NCBI RefSeq assembly: GCF_048820915.1
Contig: NZ_JBMERR010000005.1
Coordinates: forward strand, 124,001-188,000
Reading direction: 5' to 3'
Length of the DNA stretch: 64,000 bases
DNA from: Cribrihabitans_A pelagius
GTDB lineage: Bacteria; Pseudomonadota; Alphaproteobacteria; Rhodobacterales; Rhodobacteraceae
Shown piece after piece: positions 40,499 through 48,813 of the stretch (its first letter is position 1; every line of letters begins with the position of its first letter). Made by a program: the position numbers and the translations under genes. The notes under the pieces were generated by a model, which ran no database searches, was not told where the DNA came from, and worked only from the letters and a program-made list of their open reading frames with translations.

Positions 40499-41254
40499 AT
40501 GCTCGAGATCAAGAACCTGCACGTGAAGCTCGAAGAAGAGGACAAGCAGATCCTGAAAGGCGTCGACCTGAAGGTCGAAGCCGGCAAGGTGCATGCCATC
40601 ATGGGCCCCAACGGTTCCGGCAAATCGACGCTGTCTTACGTGCTGTCGGGCCGCGACGGTTATGAGGTGACCGAGGGTTCCGCCGAGCTGCTGGGAGAGG
40701 ACATCCTGGAGATGGAGCCGGAAGAACGCGCCGCGGCCGGCATGTTCCTGGCGTTCCAGTACCCGGTGGAGATCCCCGGCGTCGGCAACATGACCTTCCT
40801 GCGCACCGCGGTGAACGCACAGCGCAAGGCGCGCGGCGAGGAGGAGATCTCCGCCTCCGACTTCCTGAAGCTGGTGCGCGAGAAGGCCAAGAGCCTGAAG
40901 ATCGACGCCGACATGCTGAAGCGCCCGGTCAACGTCGGCTTCTCCGGCGGTGAGAAGAAGCGCAACGAAATCCTGCAGATGGCGATGCTGGAGCCCAAGC
41001 TCTGCATCCTGGACGAGACCGACTCCGGCCTCGACGTGGACGCGATGAAGCTGGTCGCCGAAGGCGTGAACGCGCTGCGCGACGAGGGCCGCGGCTTCCT
41101 GGTGATCACCCACTACCAGCGCCTGCTGGACCACATCAAACCCGACGTGGTGCACATCCTGGCCGATGGCCGTATCGTCAAGACCGGCGGCCCCGAGCTG
41201 GCGCTGGAAGTCGAGAACAACGGCTACGCCGGCATCCTGGCAGAGGAGGCGTAA
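40499..41254 (+). CDS. sufC: Fe-S assembly ATPase SufC
   Basis: 251 residues. ABC-type ATPase of SufBC2D. Walker A GPNGSGKST, signature FSGGEKKRNEILQM, Walker B LCILDETDSGLDVDA, H-loop VITHYQRLL. The DETDSG sequence is typical of SufC. It begins 96 bases after sufB behind GAGGAAAAT, and its stop abuts the sufD ATG. Confidence 0.98.
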   Translation: MLEIKNLHVKLEEEDKQILKGVDLKVEAGKVHAIMGPNGSGKSTLSYVLSGRDGYEVTEGSAELLGEDILEMEPEERAAAGMFLAFQYPVEIPGVGNMTFLRTAVNAQRKARGEEEISASDFLKLVREKAKSLKIDADMLKRPVNVGFSGGEKKRNEILQMAMLEPKLCILDETDSGLDVDAMKLVAEGVNALRDEGRGFLVITHYQRLLDHIKPDVVHILADGRIVKTGGPELALEVENNGYAGILAEEA

Positions 41255-42535
41255 ATGGCCCTGCCCGAAGTCAAGCAAAGCGCAACCGAGGCGCGGCTGG
41301 CCGCGCTCACCCTTCCTGAGGGCGGCTGCCTGATGAAGGCGCGCCAGGCGGCGCTGTCGCGGGTGCAGACCATGGGTCTGCCCTCGCGCCGCGACGAATA
41401 CTGGAAGTACACCAAGCCGGACACGCTGGTGCAGGCCGAGGCGCTGGAAGCGGCCGTCTTCCACGCCGGCGAGGCACCGATGTTCAGTGCCTTTGACCGG
41501 CTGAACATCGTCTTTGTCGATGGTGTCTTTGATGCCGAAGCCTCCGACGATCTGTCGCTCGAAGGCGTGACGATCGACCGGCTGCAGGATATCTGCGGCA
41601 AGGATATCCATTGGGCCAAGGACTTGTACGGCGTTCTTGAAGCACGCGGCCAGACTCCGGTGGAACGCCCGCTGGCAGCTCTGAACACCGCCTTTGCCTC
41701 CGACGGTCTGGCGATCCGGGTTACCGGCAAGGCCTCCAAGCCGATCAACCTCACTTATGTGCATTCGGACAAGACCTCCGACGCCATCCTGCACCACGTG
41801 ATCCGCGTGGAAAGCGGCGCAGAGGTAACGGTGCTGGAAAACGGCCCCGCGGCCTCGCGCTTCAACAAGTGCATGGAGATCGACATTGCCGATGGCGGCC
41901 AGATGCACCTGGTGCGCGCCCAGGGCCGCGATCACGAGCGCCGCGCCGCGACGCATTTGTTTACGCGCCTGGGCGCCGAGTCGGTGTTCAAGAGCTTCAC
42001 CCTCACCGTGAACGGCGTGCTGACCCGCAACGAAGCGGTGATCGAGCTCACCGGCGACGATGCGGTTGCGCATATCGCGGGCGCCTGCGTCGGCGATGGT
42101 GACTTCCACCACGACGACACCGTCTTCATCACCCATGACGCGGTGAACTGCGAAAGCCGCCAGGTGTTCAAGAAGGTGCTGCGCAACGGTGCTACCGGCG
42201 TGTTCCAGGGCAAGATCCTGGTGAAGGCAGGCGCGCAGAAGACCGACGGTTACCAGATCTCGCAGTCGCTGCTTCTGGACGACGACAGCCAGTTCCTCGC
42301 GAAGCCCGAGCTGGAGATCTATGCCGACGACGTCGCTTGCTCGCACGGCTCCACTTCCGGCGCGATCGACGAAGACGGCCTGTTCTACCTGCGCTCGCGC
42401 GGGGTGCCGGAAGCCGAGGCGACCGACCTGATGACGCTCGCCTTCCTGGCCGAAGCGGTTGAAGAGATCGAGGATCCGCGCATCGCCGCGGATATCGTCT
42501 CCCGGCTCGAAGGCTGGCTGGCCCGGCGCCGCTGA
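41255..42535 (+). CDS. sufD: Fe-S assembly protein SufD
   Basis: 426 residues. Beta-helix partner of SufB, needed for iron entry. PSRRDEYWKYTKPDTL at the N-terminus, then the SufBD core with LKPELEIYADDVACSHG-like sequence (AKPELEIYADDVACSHGSTS) and FYLRSRGVPEAEATDLM. The start follows the sufC stop immediately. Confidence 0.96.
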   Translation: MALPEVKQSATEARLAALTLPEGGCLMKARQAALSRVQTMGLPSRRDEYWKYTKPDTLVQAEALEAAVFHAGEAPMFSAFDRLNIVFVDGVFDAEASDDLSLEGVTIDRLQDICGKDIHWAKDLYGVLEARGQTPVERPLAALNTAFASDGLAIRVTGKASKPINLTYVHSDKTSDAILHHVIRVESGAEVTVLENGPAASRFNKCMEIDIADGGQMHLVRAQGRDHERRAATHLFTRLGAESVFKSFTLTVNGVLTRNEAVIELTGDDAVAHIAGACVGDGDFHHDDTVFITHDAVNCESRQVFKKVLRNGATGVFQGKILVKAGAQKTDGYQISQSLLLDDDSQFLAKPELEIYADDVACSHGSTSGAIDEDGLFYLRSRGVPEAEATDLMTLAFLAEAVEEIEDPRIAADIVSRLEGWLARRR

Positions 42536-43020
42536 TGTCCGTCACCACGGATATCCCGGCAACCTACAGGCGGCCGCGCAGGGTGTTTGCGCGGCTTCTT
42601 GGCATGGGGCCGCGTGAAGACCGCCTGCTGGCGATGCTGATCGCGGCCTGCTGCCTGCTGTTTGTGGCGCAGATGCCGAAGCTGGCGCGGGAAGCGCATC
42701 TGACCGGGCAGGAGCTGAATATGCTGCTCGGCGGCTCGCTCCTTGGGCTGGTCTTCATCTTGCCGCTGCTGCTTTATGCGCTGTCCTGGCTTGTGCATCT
42801 GATCGCGCGCGCCGCGGGCGGGCAGGGCGGCAGCTACCAGGCCCGGCTGGCGCTGGTCTGGGCACTGCTGGCGGCGAGCCCGCTGATCCTGCTGCATGGG
42901 CTGGTGTCCGGTTTCATCGGTCCGGGCCCGGCTCAGGATCTGGTCGGCTTCCTGTGGTGCATCGTATTCGTGTGGTTTTGGGTATCCGGCATGATTCAAG
43001 GGTATTGGGCACGGGCATGA
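42535..43020 (+). CDS. Membrane protein of the suf operon, Yip1-like
   Basis: 161 residues with four likely membrane helices (about 30-45, 63-90, 105-125, 135-155). It overlaps the sufD stop (TGATG) and the next gene's start (ATGA). No catalytic motif. The pair of membrane genes inside suf is typical of Rhodobacteraceae; their role in cluster assembly is unknown. Confidence 0.8.
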   Translation: MSVTTDIPATYRRPRRVFARLLGMGPREDRLLAMLIAACCLLFVAQMPKLAREAHLTGQELNMLLGGSLLGLVFILPLLLYALSWLVHLIARAAGGQGGSYQARLALVWALLAASPLILLHGLVSGFIGPGPAQDLVGFLWCIVFVWFWVSGMIQGYWARA

Positions 43021-43601
43021 GCGCGCTGGCTGACTTCGCCCTCCTGACGGTGAAGACACCGGGGGAAGCCGCGCGCCGTCTGCTGGAGCGCCACTGGAGC
43101 CGCGAGGCGCTCTGGACCGCGTTCCTTCTGTCGGTGGTGCTTAACACGCTGGTCTACACGCTGCAGCGGGTCTTGTTCCCGCTGCCGCCCGAAGCCCTGC
43201 TGCCGCGGTTCTCGCCCGGCGTCTATTTCGGGCTGATGATGGTGGTGCAGTTCAGCTTCATTGCCATGCTGACCACTGCTGGCCGCTGGCTTGGCGGTGC
43301 CGGTGACCTCAGGGCGCTGCTGGTGCTGGTGGTCTGGCTGCAGCTGTTGCAGGCCGCGGCCAATGCGGCCGTCAGCTTCGTTTTCCTGCTGCTGCCACTG
43401 CTGGCGGCGTTCCTGAACCTCGGAGTCAGCGTCCTGGCGTTCTTCATCCTCTTGCATTTTGTCAAAGAGGCGCACAGCTTCGGCTCCGTCTGGCGGGCGC
43501 TGGGGGTGGTCGTGATGGCCAGCCTGATCCTGCTCTTCGCCGCTATCTTTCTTGCCGGTCTGATCGGGCCGGCCAATCTGGGACTGCCCGACAATGTATG
43601 A
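43017..43601 (+). CDS. YIP1-family membrane protein of the suf operon
   Basis: 194 residues from the ATG at 43017. About five hydrophobic helices, with an N-terminal amphipathic segment TPGEAARRLLERHWS and the Yip1-type pattern ending in FVKEAHSFGSVWRALGVVVMASL. Overlaps its upstream neighbour by four bases and sufS by eight. Confidence 0.82.
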   Translation: MSALADFALLTVKTPGEAARRLLERHWSREALWTAFLLSVVLNTLVYTLQRVLFPLPPEALLPRFSPGVYFGLMMVVQFSFIAMLTTAGRWLGGAGDLRALLVLVVWLQLLQAAANAAVSFVFLLLPLLAAFLNLGVSVLAFFILLHFVKEAHSFGSVWRALGVVVMASLILLFAAIFLAGLIGPANLGLPDNV

Positions 43602-44814
43602 CGTGGAAAAAATCCGAGCCGATTTCCCGATCCTTTCGCGGGAGGTGAACGGCAAGCCGCTGACCTATCTGGACAATGGCGCCTCGGCCCAGAAGCCGAA
43701 AGCGGTGATCAACGCGGTGAACCGCGCCTATTCCGAGGAATATTCCAACGTTCACAGGGGTTTGCACTACCTCTCCAACCTCGCGACCGAGAAGTATGAA
43801 GCCGTTCGCGGAATCATCGCCCGGTTCCTGAATGCGGGCGACGAGCACTCGATCGTGCTGAATTCCGGCACCACCGAAGGCATCAACCTGGTGGCCTATG
43901 GCTGGGCCATGCCCAGGGTCGAGCCGGGCGACGAGATCGTTCTGTCGGTGATGGAGCATCATGCCAATATCGTGCCCTGGCACTTCCTGCGTGAACGCCA
44001 GGGCGCCGTGCTGAAATGGGTCGATACCGAAGCCGACGGCAGCCTCGATCCGCAGAAAGTGATCGATGCCATCACCCCGCGCACCAAGCTGGTGGCCGTC
44101 ACCCAGTGCTCCAATGTGCTGGGCACCGTCGTCGATGTGAAGGCGATCACCGAAGCGGCGCATGCCAAGGGCGTGCCGGTGCTGGTCGACGGCTCCCAGG
44201 GCGCGGTGCATATGCCCGTCGACGTGCAGGACATCGGTTGCGACTTCTACGCGATCACCGGCCACAAGCTTTATGGCCCCTCTGCCTCCGGCGCGATCTA
44301 CATCAATCCCCAGCGCATGGCCGAGATGCGCCCCTTCATCGGCGGCGGCGACATGATCAAGGAGGTCAGCAAGGATCAGGTGATCTACAACGATCCGCCG
44401 ATGAAGTTCGAGGCCGGCACCCCGGGCATCGTACAGATCATTGGGCTGGGCGCGGCGCTGGAGTACATGATGGATCTCGGCATGGAGAACATCGCAGCAC
44501 ACGAGGCGGGCCTGCGCGATTACGCGCTCGAGCGGCTGGGAGGTTTGAACTGGCTGACCCTGCAGGGCACTGCGCCGGGCAAGGCGGCGATCTTCAGCTT
44601 CACCATGCAGGGCGCGGCGCACGCGCATGACGTTTCCACCATTCTCGACAAGAAGGGCGTGGCGGTGCGCGCAGGCCACCATTGCGCCGGGCCGCTGATG
44701 GACCACCTCGGCCATTCCGCCACCTGCCGCGCTTCCTTCGGCCTCTACAACACCAAGGCTGAGGTCGACACGCTGGTCGACGCGTTGGAACTGGCGCACG
44801 ATCTGTTTGCTTGA
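43594..44814 (+). CDS. sufS: Cysteine desulfurase SufS
   Basis: 406 residues. Class II desulfurase working with the Suf scaffold. VNGKPLTYLDNGASAQKP, SSR-like HRGLHYLSN, PLP lysine in ITGHKLYGPSASGA, catalytic Cys in VRAGHHCAGPLMDHLG. The last gene of the operon; no sufE, sufU, sufA or sufT follows in this window. A 28 bp palindrome lies just past its stop. Confidence 0.96.
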   Translation: MYDVEKIRADFPILSREVNGKPLTYLDNGASAQKPKAVINAVNRAYSEEYSNVHRGLHYLSNLATEKYEAVRGIIARFLNAGDEHSIVLNSGTTEGINLVAYGWAMPRVEPGDEIVLSVMEHHANIVPWHFLRERQGAVLKWVDTEADGSLDPQKVIDAITPRTKLVAVTQCSNVLGTVVDVKAITEAAHAKGVPVLVDGSQGAVHMPVDVQDIGCDFYAITGHKLYGPSASGAIYINPQRMAEMRPFIGGGDMIKEVSKDQVIYNDPPMKFEAGTPGIVQIIGLGAALEYMMDLGMENIAAHEAGLRDYALERLGGLNWLTLQGTAPGKAAIFSFTMQGAAHAHDVSTILDKKGVAVRAGHHCAGPLMDHLGHSATCRASFGLYNTKAEVDTLVDALELAHDLFA

Positions 44815-44823
44815 CACAACGGT

Positions 44824-44851
44824 GCCCAAGGGCTTTGCAAAGCCCTTGGGC
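44824..44851. repeat. 28 bp perfect palindrome between sufS and tmpB
   Basis: GCCCAAGGGCTTTG joined directly to its exact reverse complement. It starts ten bases past the sufS stop and lies 17 bases before the 3' end of the convergent tmpB gene. It would fold into a very stable hairpin in either transcript; no T-run on either side. Confidence 0.85.
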
Positions 44852-44868
44852 TCTGGTCCGGAGACCGA

Positions 44869-45474
44869 TTACCTTGCGGAATTGCCCGCGCTCATGTGCC
44901 TGTCGACCATTCGCTGCACCATCGGTGCAAAGTGCCAATAGTCCGGAGTCTGCATGTCTGCCCGCTTTCCGGCTTCATCCAGATAGCGCACCGCGATGAT
45001 CTGGCTAAGGTTCGGGTTCTTCTCGAAGTCCGCCGCTTCCTCCGCATTCATCGGCCCGCCCTGCAGGTTCAGCGAATGGAGGGAGGCCTCTGAAAGGCGG
45101 TTGAAATACTCTGGTTTGGTGGCGCAGAGATAGCGCTTGGCCGCCACATGATAGCGCACGCAATCGGTGATCACCGAGGGAAAGAAGCGCTCCAGCACCT
45201 CCGCGCCCGCTTCCTCGTGAAACCTGTCTTGGGTGTCATTCATGCTGAACGTCCCGAACTCGCTGGTGAAATGGCCGATATCATGCAGCAGCGCGCCGAC
45301 GATGATCTCCTCGGGCTGGCCGTTTGCCTCGGCGATCGCAGCGCCCTGAAGCATGTGTTCGGTCATGGTAACGGGTTCGCCCAAATATTCCTCATCGCCA
45401 CGGCGGTCGAAAATATCGCCAATGAAGGCAACGATATTGTCCGGGGTCAGTGTGCTGAATTCCTGCTTGCCCAT
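44869..45474 (-). CDS. tmpB: HD-domain mixed-valent diiron oxygenase, TmpB-like
   Basis: 201 residues. PhnZ-like HD protein: Tyr30-x2-Glu33 (EEYLGEP), His40 (TMTEHMLQ), His64-Asp65 and His68 (LLHDIGHF), HEEAGAEV and CVRYHVAAKRY. The Tyr/Glu pair corresponds to the one that gates the iron site of PhnZ. TmpB cleaves the C-P bond of 1-hydroxy-2-(trimethylammonio)ethylphosphonate to give glycine betaine and phosphate; described in Leisingera. It begins four bases after the tmpA stop, which is the main support for the specific call. Confidence 0.87.
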   Translation of the reverse strand: MGKQEFSTLTPDNIVAFIGDIFDRRGDEEYLGEPVTMTEHMLQGAAIAEANGQPEEIIVGALLHDIGHFTSEFGTFSMNDTQDRFHEEAGAEVLERFFPSVITDCVRYHVAAKRYLCATKPEYFNRLSEASLHSLNLQGGPMNAEEAADFEKNPNLSQIIAVRYLDEAGKRADMQTPDYWHFAPMVQRMVDRHMSAGNSAR

Positions 45475-45478
45475 CTGC

Positions 45479-46612
45479 TCAGACCCGGTTTTGCGCGTTC
45501 AGCACGTTGAGAGTGGACATGAGCCCGTCCTTGTCGGCGTAAGCCCCCTGCAGCCAGCGCGAGCCAGCGCCGGAATAGCCCAGCCGCGCATGCAGCACGC
45601 GGGTGTTGTCGACGATGAAGCTTTCGCCCGGCTCCAGCTTGAAGGACACGCCCATGCTGGGGTCGTCGATGATCCCGCCCAATCGGCGGTAGGCGGCGTA
45701 ATAGGCCTCCATCTGGGCAAAGGGCACATCCACGAAAGGTGCGGAGGAGCGGTTGTTGAAGCGGATGCCGGTCAGCTCGCCATCGGATGACAGTTCGATC
45801 ATCGGGCGGCGCGACGACAGATGCACCCCGTCCGAGCCTTTGTACTCGAACCGCGCCGGGCAGCCTGCGAGCAAAGCAAAGCCCTCCGGGTCTTCCTCCC
45901 GCAGCCGCTCCGCCGCGCGGAAGCCGTCCACTACGATGCTGTCGCCGCCCTCGGCCGAGTTCTCCAAGCAATAGAGGATCTGCAGTGTCGGCACCGGGTC
46001 GCGGTAGGGGTTGTCGGTATGCGCCTGCAGGCCGAGCCCGGTGAAGGCGAGGTTGGTGGGGTTCACCTCGGTACGGACCTCGAAATGGCGGCCATAATTG
46101 GTCTCCCGCACAAAGCCGAACATGTCCACGCAGTCGATCAGCGCGCCGTCGCGCACCGGGCCGTTTTCCAGCTTGGCAACGCCGAGCCGGGCAATCGCGC
46201 CCAGCCAGTCCCGCTTGACTGCCGGGTCGGCCTGCACGGCATCCCAGTCGAAAGCAGGCACCGCCTGCCGGTTGTCCCAGGTCATTACACCCTCTGGCGT
46301 GCGGCCAAATTGCATATTCCGGTCAGAATCATAGGCGTGGGTCTTCAGCCACGCACCGGGGAAGGACACGGTCTTGCCCTCGGGCGCAAAAGTGATGGTC
46401 AGCGTATCGTCCTCAACGGCGGCGGTGCTGATCCGGGTATCGCCTGGGATGTCGCCGATTGTGATCAGCCGCTGGCCATTGCCGGGGGAACGGGTCTCCG
46501 GGTCCAGCGCATTGTCGCGCAGCCAGACCGCATGGAAGCGATGGCTGCTGCCATCGGCAAAACGCACGGTCAGGAAACGGCCGGATGCATCGGCGGTGAC
46601 GGAACGGGGCAT
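45479..46612 (-). CDS. tmpA: 2-oxoglutarate/Fe oxygenase, TmpA-like
   Basis: 377 residues, gamma-butyrobetaine hydroxylase family. Fe ligands His198-x-Asp200 (LQAHTDNPYRDP) and His341 (RVLHARLGYSG), 2-oxoglutarate-binding Arg at about 352. The N-terminal zinc domain of true butyrobetaine hydroxylases (WLRDNC-x-C-x2-C) reads WLRDNALDPETR, so the zinc cysteines are missing. With the adjacent HD oxygenase this fits TmpA, which hydroxylates 2-trimethylaminoethylphosphonate at C1. GGAGAGA precedes the ATG. Confidence 0.87.
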   Translation of the reverse strand: MPRSVTADASGRFLTVRFADGSSHRFHAVWLRDNALDPETRSPGNGQRLITIGDIPGDTRISTAAVEDDTLTITFAPEGKTVSFPGAWLKTHAYDSDRNMQFGRTPEGVMTWDNRQAVPAFDWDAVQADPAVKRDWLGAIARLGVAKLENGPVRDGALIDCVDMFGFVRETNYGRHFEVRTEVNPTNLAFTGLGLQAHTDNPYRDPVPTLQILYCLENSAEGGDSIVVDGFRAAERLREEDPEGFALLAGCPARFEYKGSDGVHLSSRRPMIELSSDGELTGIRFNNRSSAPFVDVPFAQMEAYYAAYRRLGGIIDDPSMGVSFKLEPGESFIVDNTRVLHARLGYSGAGSRWLQGAYADKDGLMSTLNVLNAQNRV

Positions 46613-46711
46613 GGTGTCTCTCCGGTTTGGCCTGGTTCACGCTTGCTTAGCTAGCCGGTCTCAGTCATCAAAAGAACTGTTTAATTCAGGGCTGGAGGCT
46701 CAGGTTTTCTA

Positions 46712-47581
46712 ATGACAGAGACACGCACTCCCAAGCGGCTGCCGCCGCTCGACTGGCTGCGGGTGTTCGAGGCGGCGGGGCGGAATGGCAATTTCACCGC
46801 CGCAGCCAAAGAGCTGGGCGCGACGCAGGGGGCCGTGAGCCAGCGCATCCGCAATCTCGAAAGCTGGCTGGGGCGCAAGCTGTTCCTGCGCGCGGCCCGG
46901 GGCGTCGCGCTCACCGTCGACGGAGAGAGTTACCTGCCGCTGGTACAGGACTCGCTTCGGGCGCTGGAGCAGGGCACCAGCAACCTCTTCGGCCAGGGTC
47001 TGCGCGAGTTGCGCATCGCGGCGCTGCCCTCGCATCTGGAGCTTCTGGTCCTGCCGCGGCTGGGCCGCCTTGCCGCGGCGTTCCCGGGCCTGCGCCTGGT
47101 GCTGGACACGGTGCCCAAGCGCGGCGAGTTCGAGGCCGCGGGCGCGGCGGTCCACATCCGCTATGGCCGCGGCGACTGGCCGGGCCGGGCAGCGGCGCTG
47201 ATTGCGGGGGAGGTCCTGCAGCCGATGACCGCACCGGGGCAGGCAGAGGGCTGGCGCCGGCTGCCTGCGATCACCCTGCGCGGCGAGCGGCCTGGCTGGA
47301 GCGAATGGGCCCGGCTCACCGGCCAGCCCGCGCCGCAGGACGGCTGGCTCTCCGCCGATTCCATGTCGCACGCGCTGCAGGCGGCGCGTCTGGGGCAGGG
47401 GGTGGTGCTGGGCTCCCGCGTGCTGGCGCGCGATTGCCTCGCGCTGGGAAGCTTGCAGACCGCGCCCGCCCCGGAGCTGCCAATCACCGACGGCTACTGG
47501 CTGACCTGGCCCCCGAGCCTCGGCAGATCAGCGCGCCAGAATGCGGTGCTTGATGCGTTGGCGAAGGCGCTCGCCGCGTAA
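46712..47581 (+). CDS. LysR-family transcriptional regulator (GcvA-like)
   Basis: 289 residues. N-terminal winged HTH: PPLDWLRVFEAAGRNGNFTAAAKELGATQGAVSQRI split over residues 9-45, followed by a periplasmic-binding-like effector domain. Divergent from tmpA across 99 bases, so it is the likely regulator of tmpAB, possibly sensing the aminophosphonate or betaine. The operator was not identified with confidence. Confidence 0.9.
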   Translation: MTETRTPKRLPPLDWLRVFEAAGRNGNFTAAAKELGATQGAVSQRIRNLESWLGRKLFLRAARGVALTVDGESYLPLVQDSLRALEQGTSNLFGQGLRELRIAALPSHLELLVLPRLGRLAAAFPGLRLVLDTVPKRGEFEAAGAAVHIRYGRGDWPGRAAALIAGEVLQPMTAPGQAEGWRRLPAITLRGERPGWSEWARLTGQPAPQDGWLSADSMSHALQAARLGQGVVLGSRVLARDCLALGSLQTAPAPELPITDGYWLTWPPSLGRSARQNAVLDALAKALAA

Positions 47582-47617
47582 GGCCTGCGTCCTGAACAGC
47601 ATTGGGTTTGGGGGGAG

Positions 47618-47694
<77 letters not shown>

Positions 47695-47828
47695 CTGGAT
47701 GTGCGGCGGGTATAGCGGGCAGCGCTGGCGGCTGCAACGGCAAATTTTCCGGGAACCGATTTTATTCTCAGGCGTTTTTTGCGGGGAAGGGACAGGATCC
47801 GCATGACACAGGCAGCAACCGCAGCACA

Positions 47829-47860
47829 TAAAAAAAGCCCGCGTGCAGAAACACGCAGGC
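47829..47860 (-). terminator. Intrinsic terminator of the DUF882 gene
   Basis: On the minus strand GCCTGCGTG-TTTCTG-CACGCGGGC with one G-U pair, followed by a seven-T run. It is 33 bases past the DUF882 stop. Confidence 0.85.
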
Positions 47861-47892
47861 CCAGGCGGGTAGAGGATACCCGTAGCTATGGT

Positions 47893-48462
47893 TCAGCCGT
47901 TCCAGCTGCGGACCTGGCCGCAATCCATGTGCACAAAATTGGAGCGCGCGTATTTGCCGACGCCGCCGGCGCGGCAGGCCTGGGCCGCTTTGGCCATCTG
48001 TGCGACCGAGCGCGATGCCAGCCGCAGATCGGCGGCCTGGCCGCGCATGTGCAAGGAGTTCTTCGCCACCCCGCGCGACCGGCGCCGCAGCATGGCGTTG
48101 GTCTTGGGGCTGCGGTAGCCCGACAGCAGCATAAAGGGTTCGTTCACATCGAGCAGGTTGTGCGAGGCAGCCATGATGTCGATGGTGCGCAGGTCCATCT
48201 GCTTGACGTCGCCGGTGCGCCAGTCCCGCATGATGTGGTTAACCTCGGCAACCGCGTCGGCGATGTACTCGCCGTCAATCCAGTAAACCATGTCGAGCCG
48301 TTCGCCGGTGCGGCCCGAATACATGCGGATCCGGCGGATATCGCCGCCGCCGCGAAGAAAGCCTGCCGCATTGGAGAAAGTCGGCGCCGCCGCTACTGCC
48401 GTTGCTGCGAACACACCCAAAAGGGAACGCCGGGACAAGCCCGTGCTCTTGAATTCTGCCAT
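47893..48462 (-). CDS. DUF882/YcbK-like M15-type peptidase, Tat-exported
   Basis: 189 residues from the ATG at 48462. Twin-arginine signal with SRRSLLGVFAATAVAAA near residues 9-24. The mature part has the LAS-peptidase zinc pattern: SLHMRGQAADLR (His-x6-Asp) and NFVHMDCGQVR, with the specificity loop GYRSPKTNAML. YcbK family, an expected periplasmic murein endo- or carboxypeptidase. Divergent from an L,D-transpeptidase gene, so both may remodel peptidoglycan. Confidence 0.85.
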   Translation of the reverse strand: MAEFKSTGLSRRSLLGVFAATAVAAAPTFSNAAGFLRGGGDIRRIRMYSGRTGERLDMVYWIDGEYIADAVAEVNHIMRDWRTGDVKQMDLRTIDIMAASHNLLDVNEPFMLLSGYRSPKTNAMLRRRSRGVAKNSLHMRGQAADLRLASRSVAQMAKAAQACRAGGVGKYARSNFVHMDCGQVRSWNG

Positions 48463-48813
48463 GTTTCCTGTGCCGTCCCGTAAGCGATTTTGTCCTGCCA
48501 ACTTGCCCGATGTTACGGGCGCGCTAACCTTCTTAGTTAACGTGAGGTGTATATGCCACAGGCGGACTCGTGAGCCAAGTTTTGATTGCCGCACTGCGGC
48601 CGAAGCGGCGGATTTCGGCGAAATCCTGCGCATGAGGGGAGGGCGGCGGAACTTTTCCCCGCGACTGTGGCGCGGCGGCCGCATAGGCGCGGCGCCGGTG
48701 CATCACCGCCGGATTTTACCGGATGTGATTGGACAGGCGGCTGTGGCCTTTACCAGAATTTCAGGTAGCTACAGCCAAAATAGAACATCGAGCGGCTTTA
48801 AGGATTTGAAGAA
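48463..48813. other. Divergent promoter region, DUF882 / L,D-transpeptidase
   Basis: 351 bases with no gene. It must carry promoters for both divergent envelope genes. There is a GTTAAC at about 48537 and an AAGGA ribosome site before 48814. No clear operator, riboswitch or small RNA could be seen. Confidence 0.5.
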
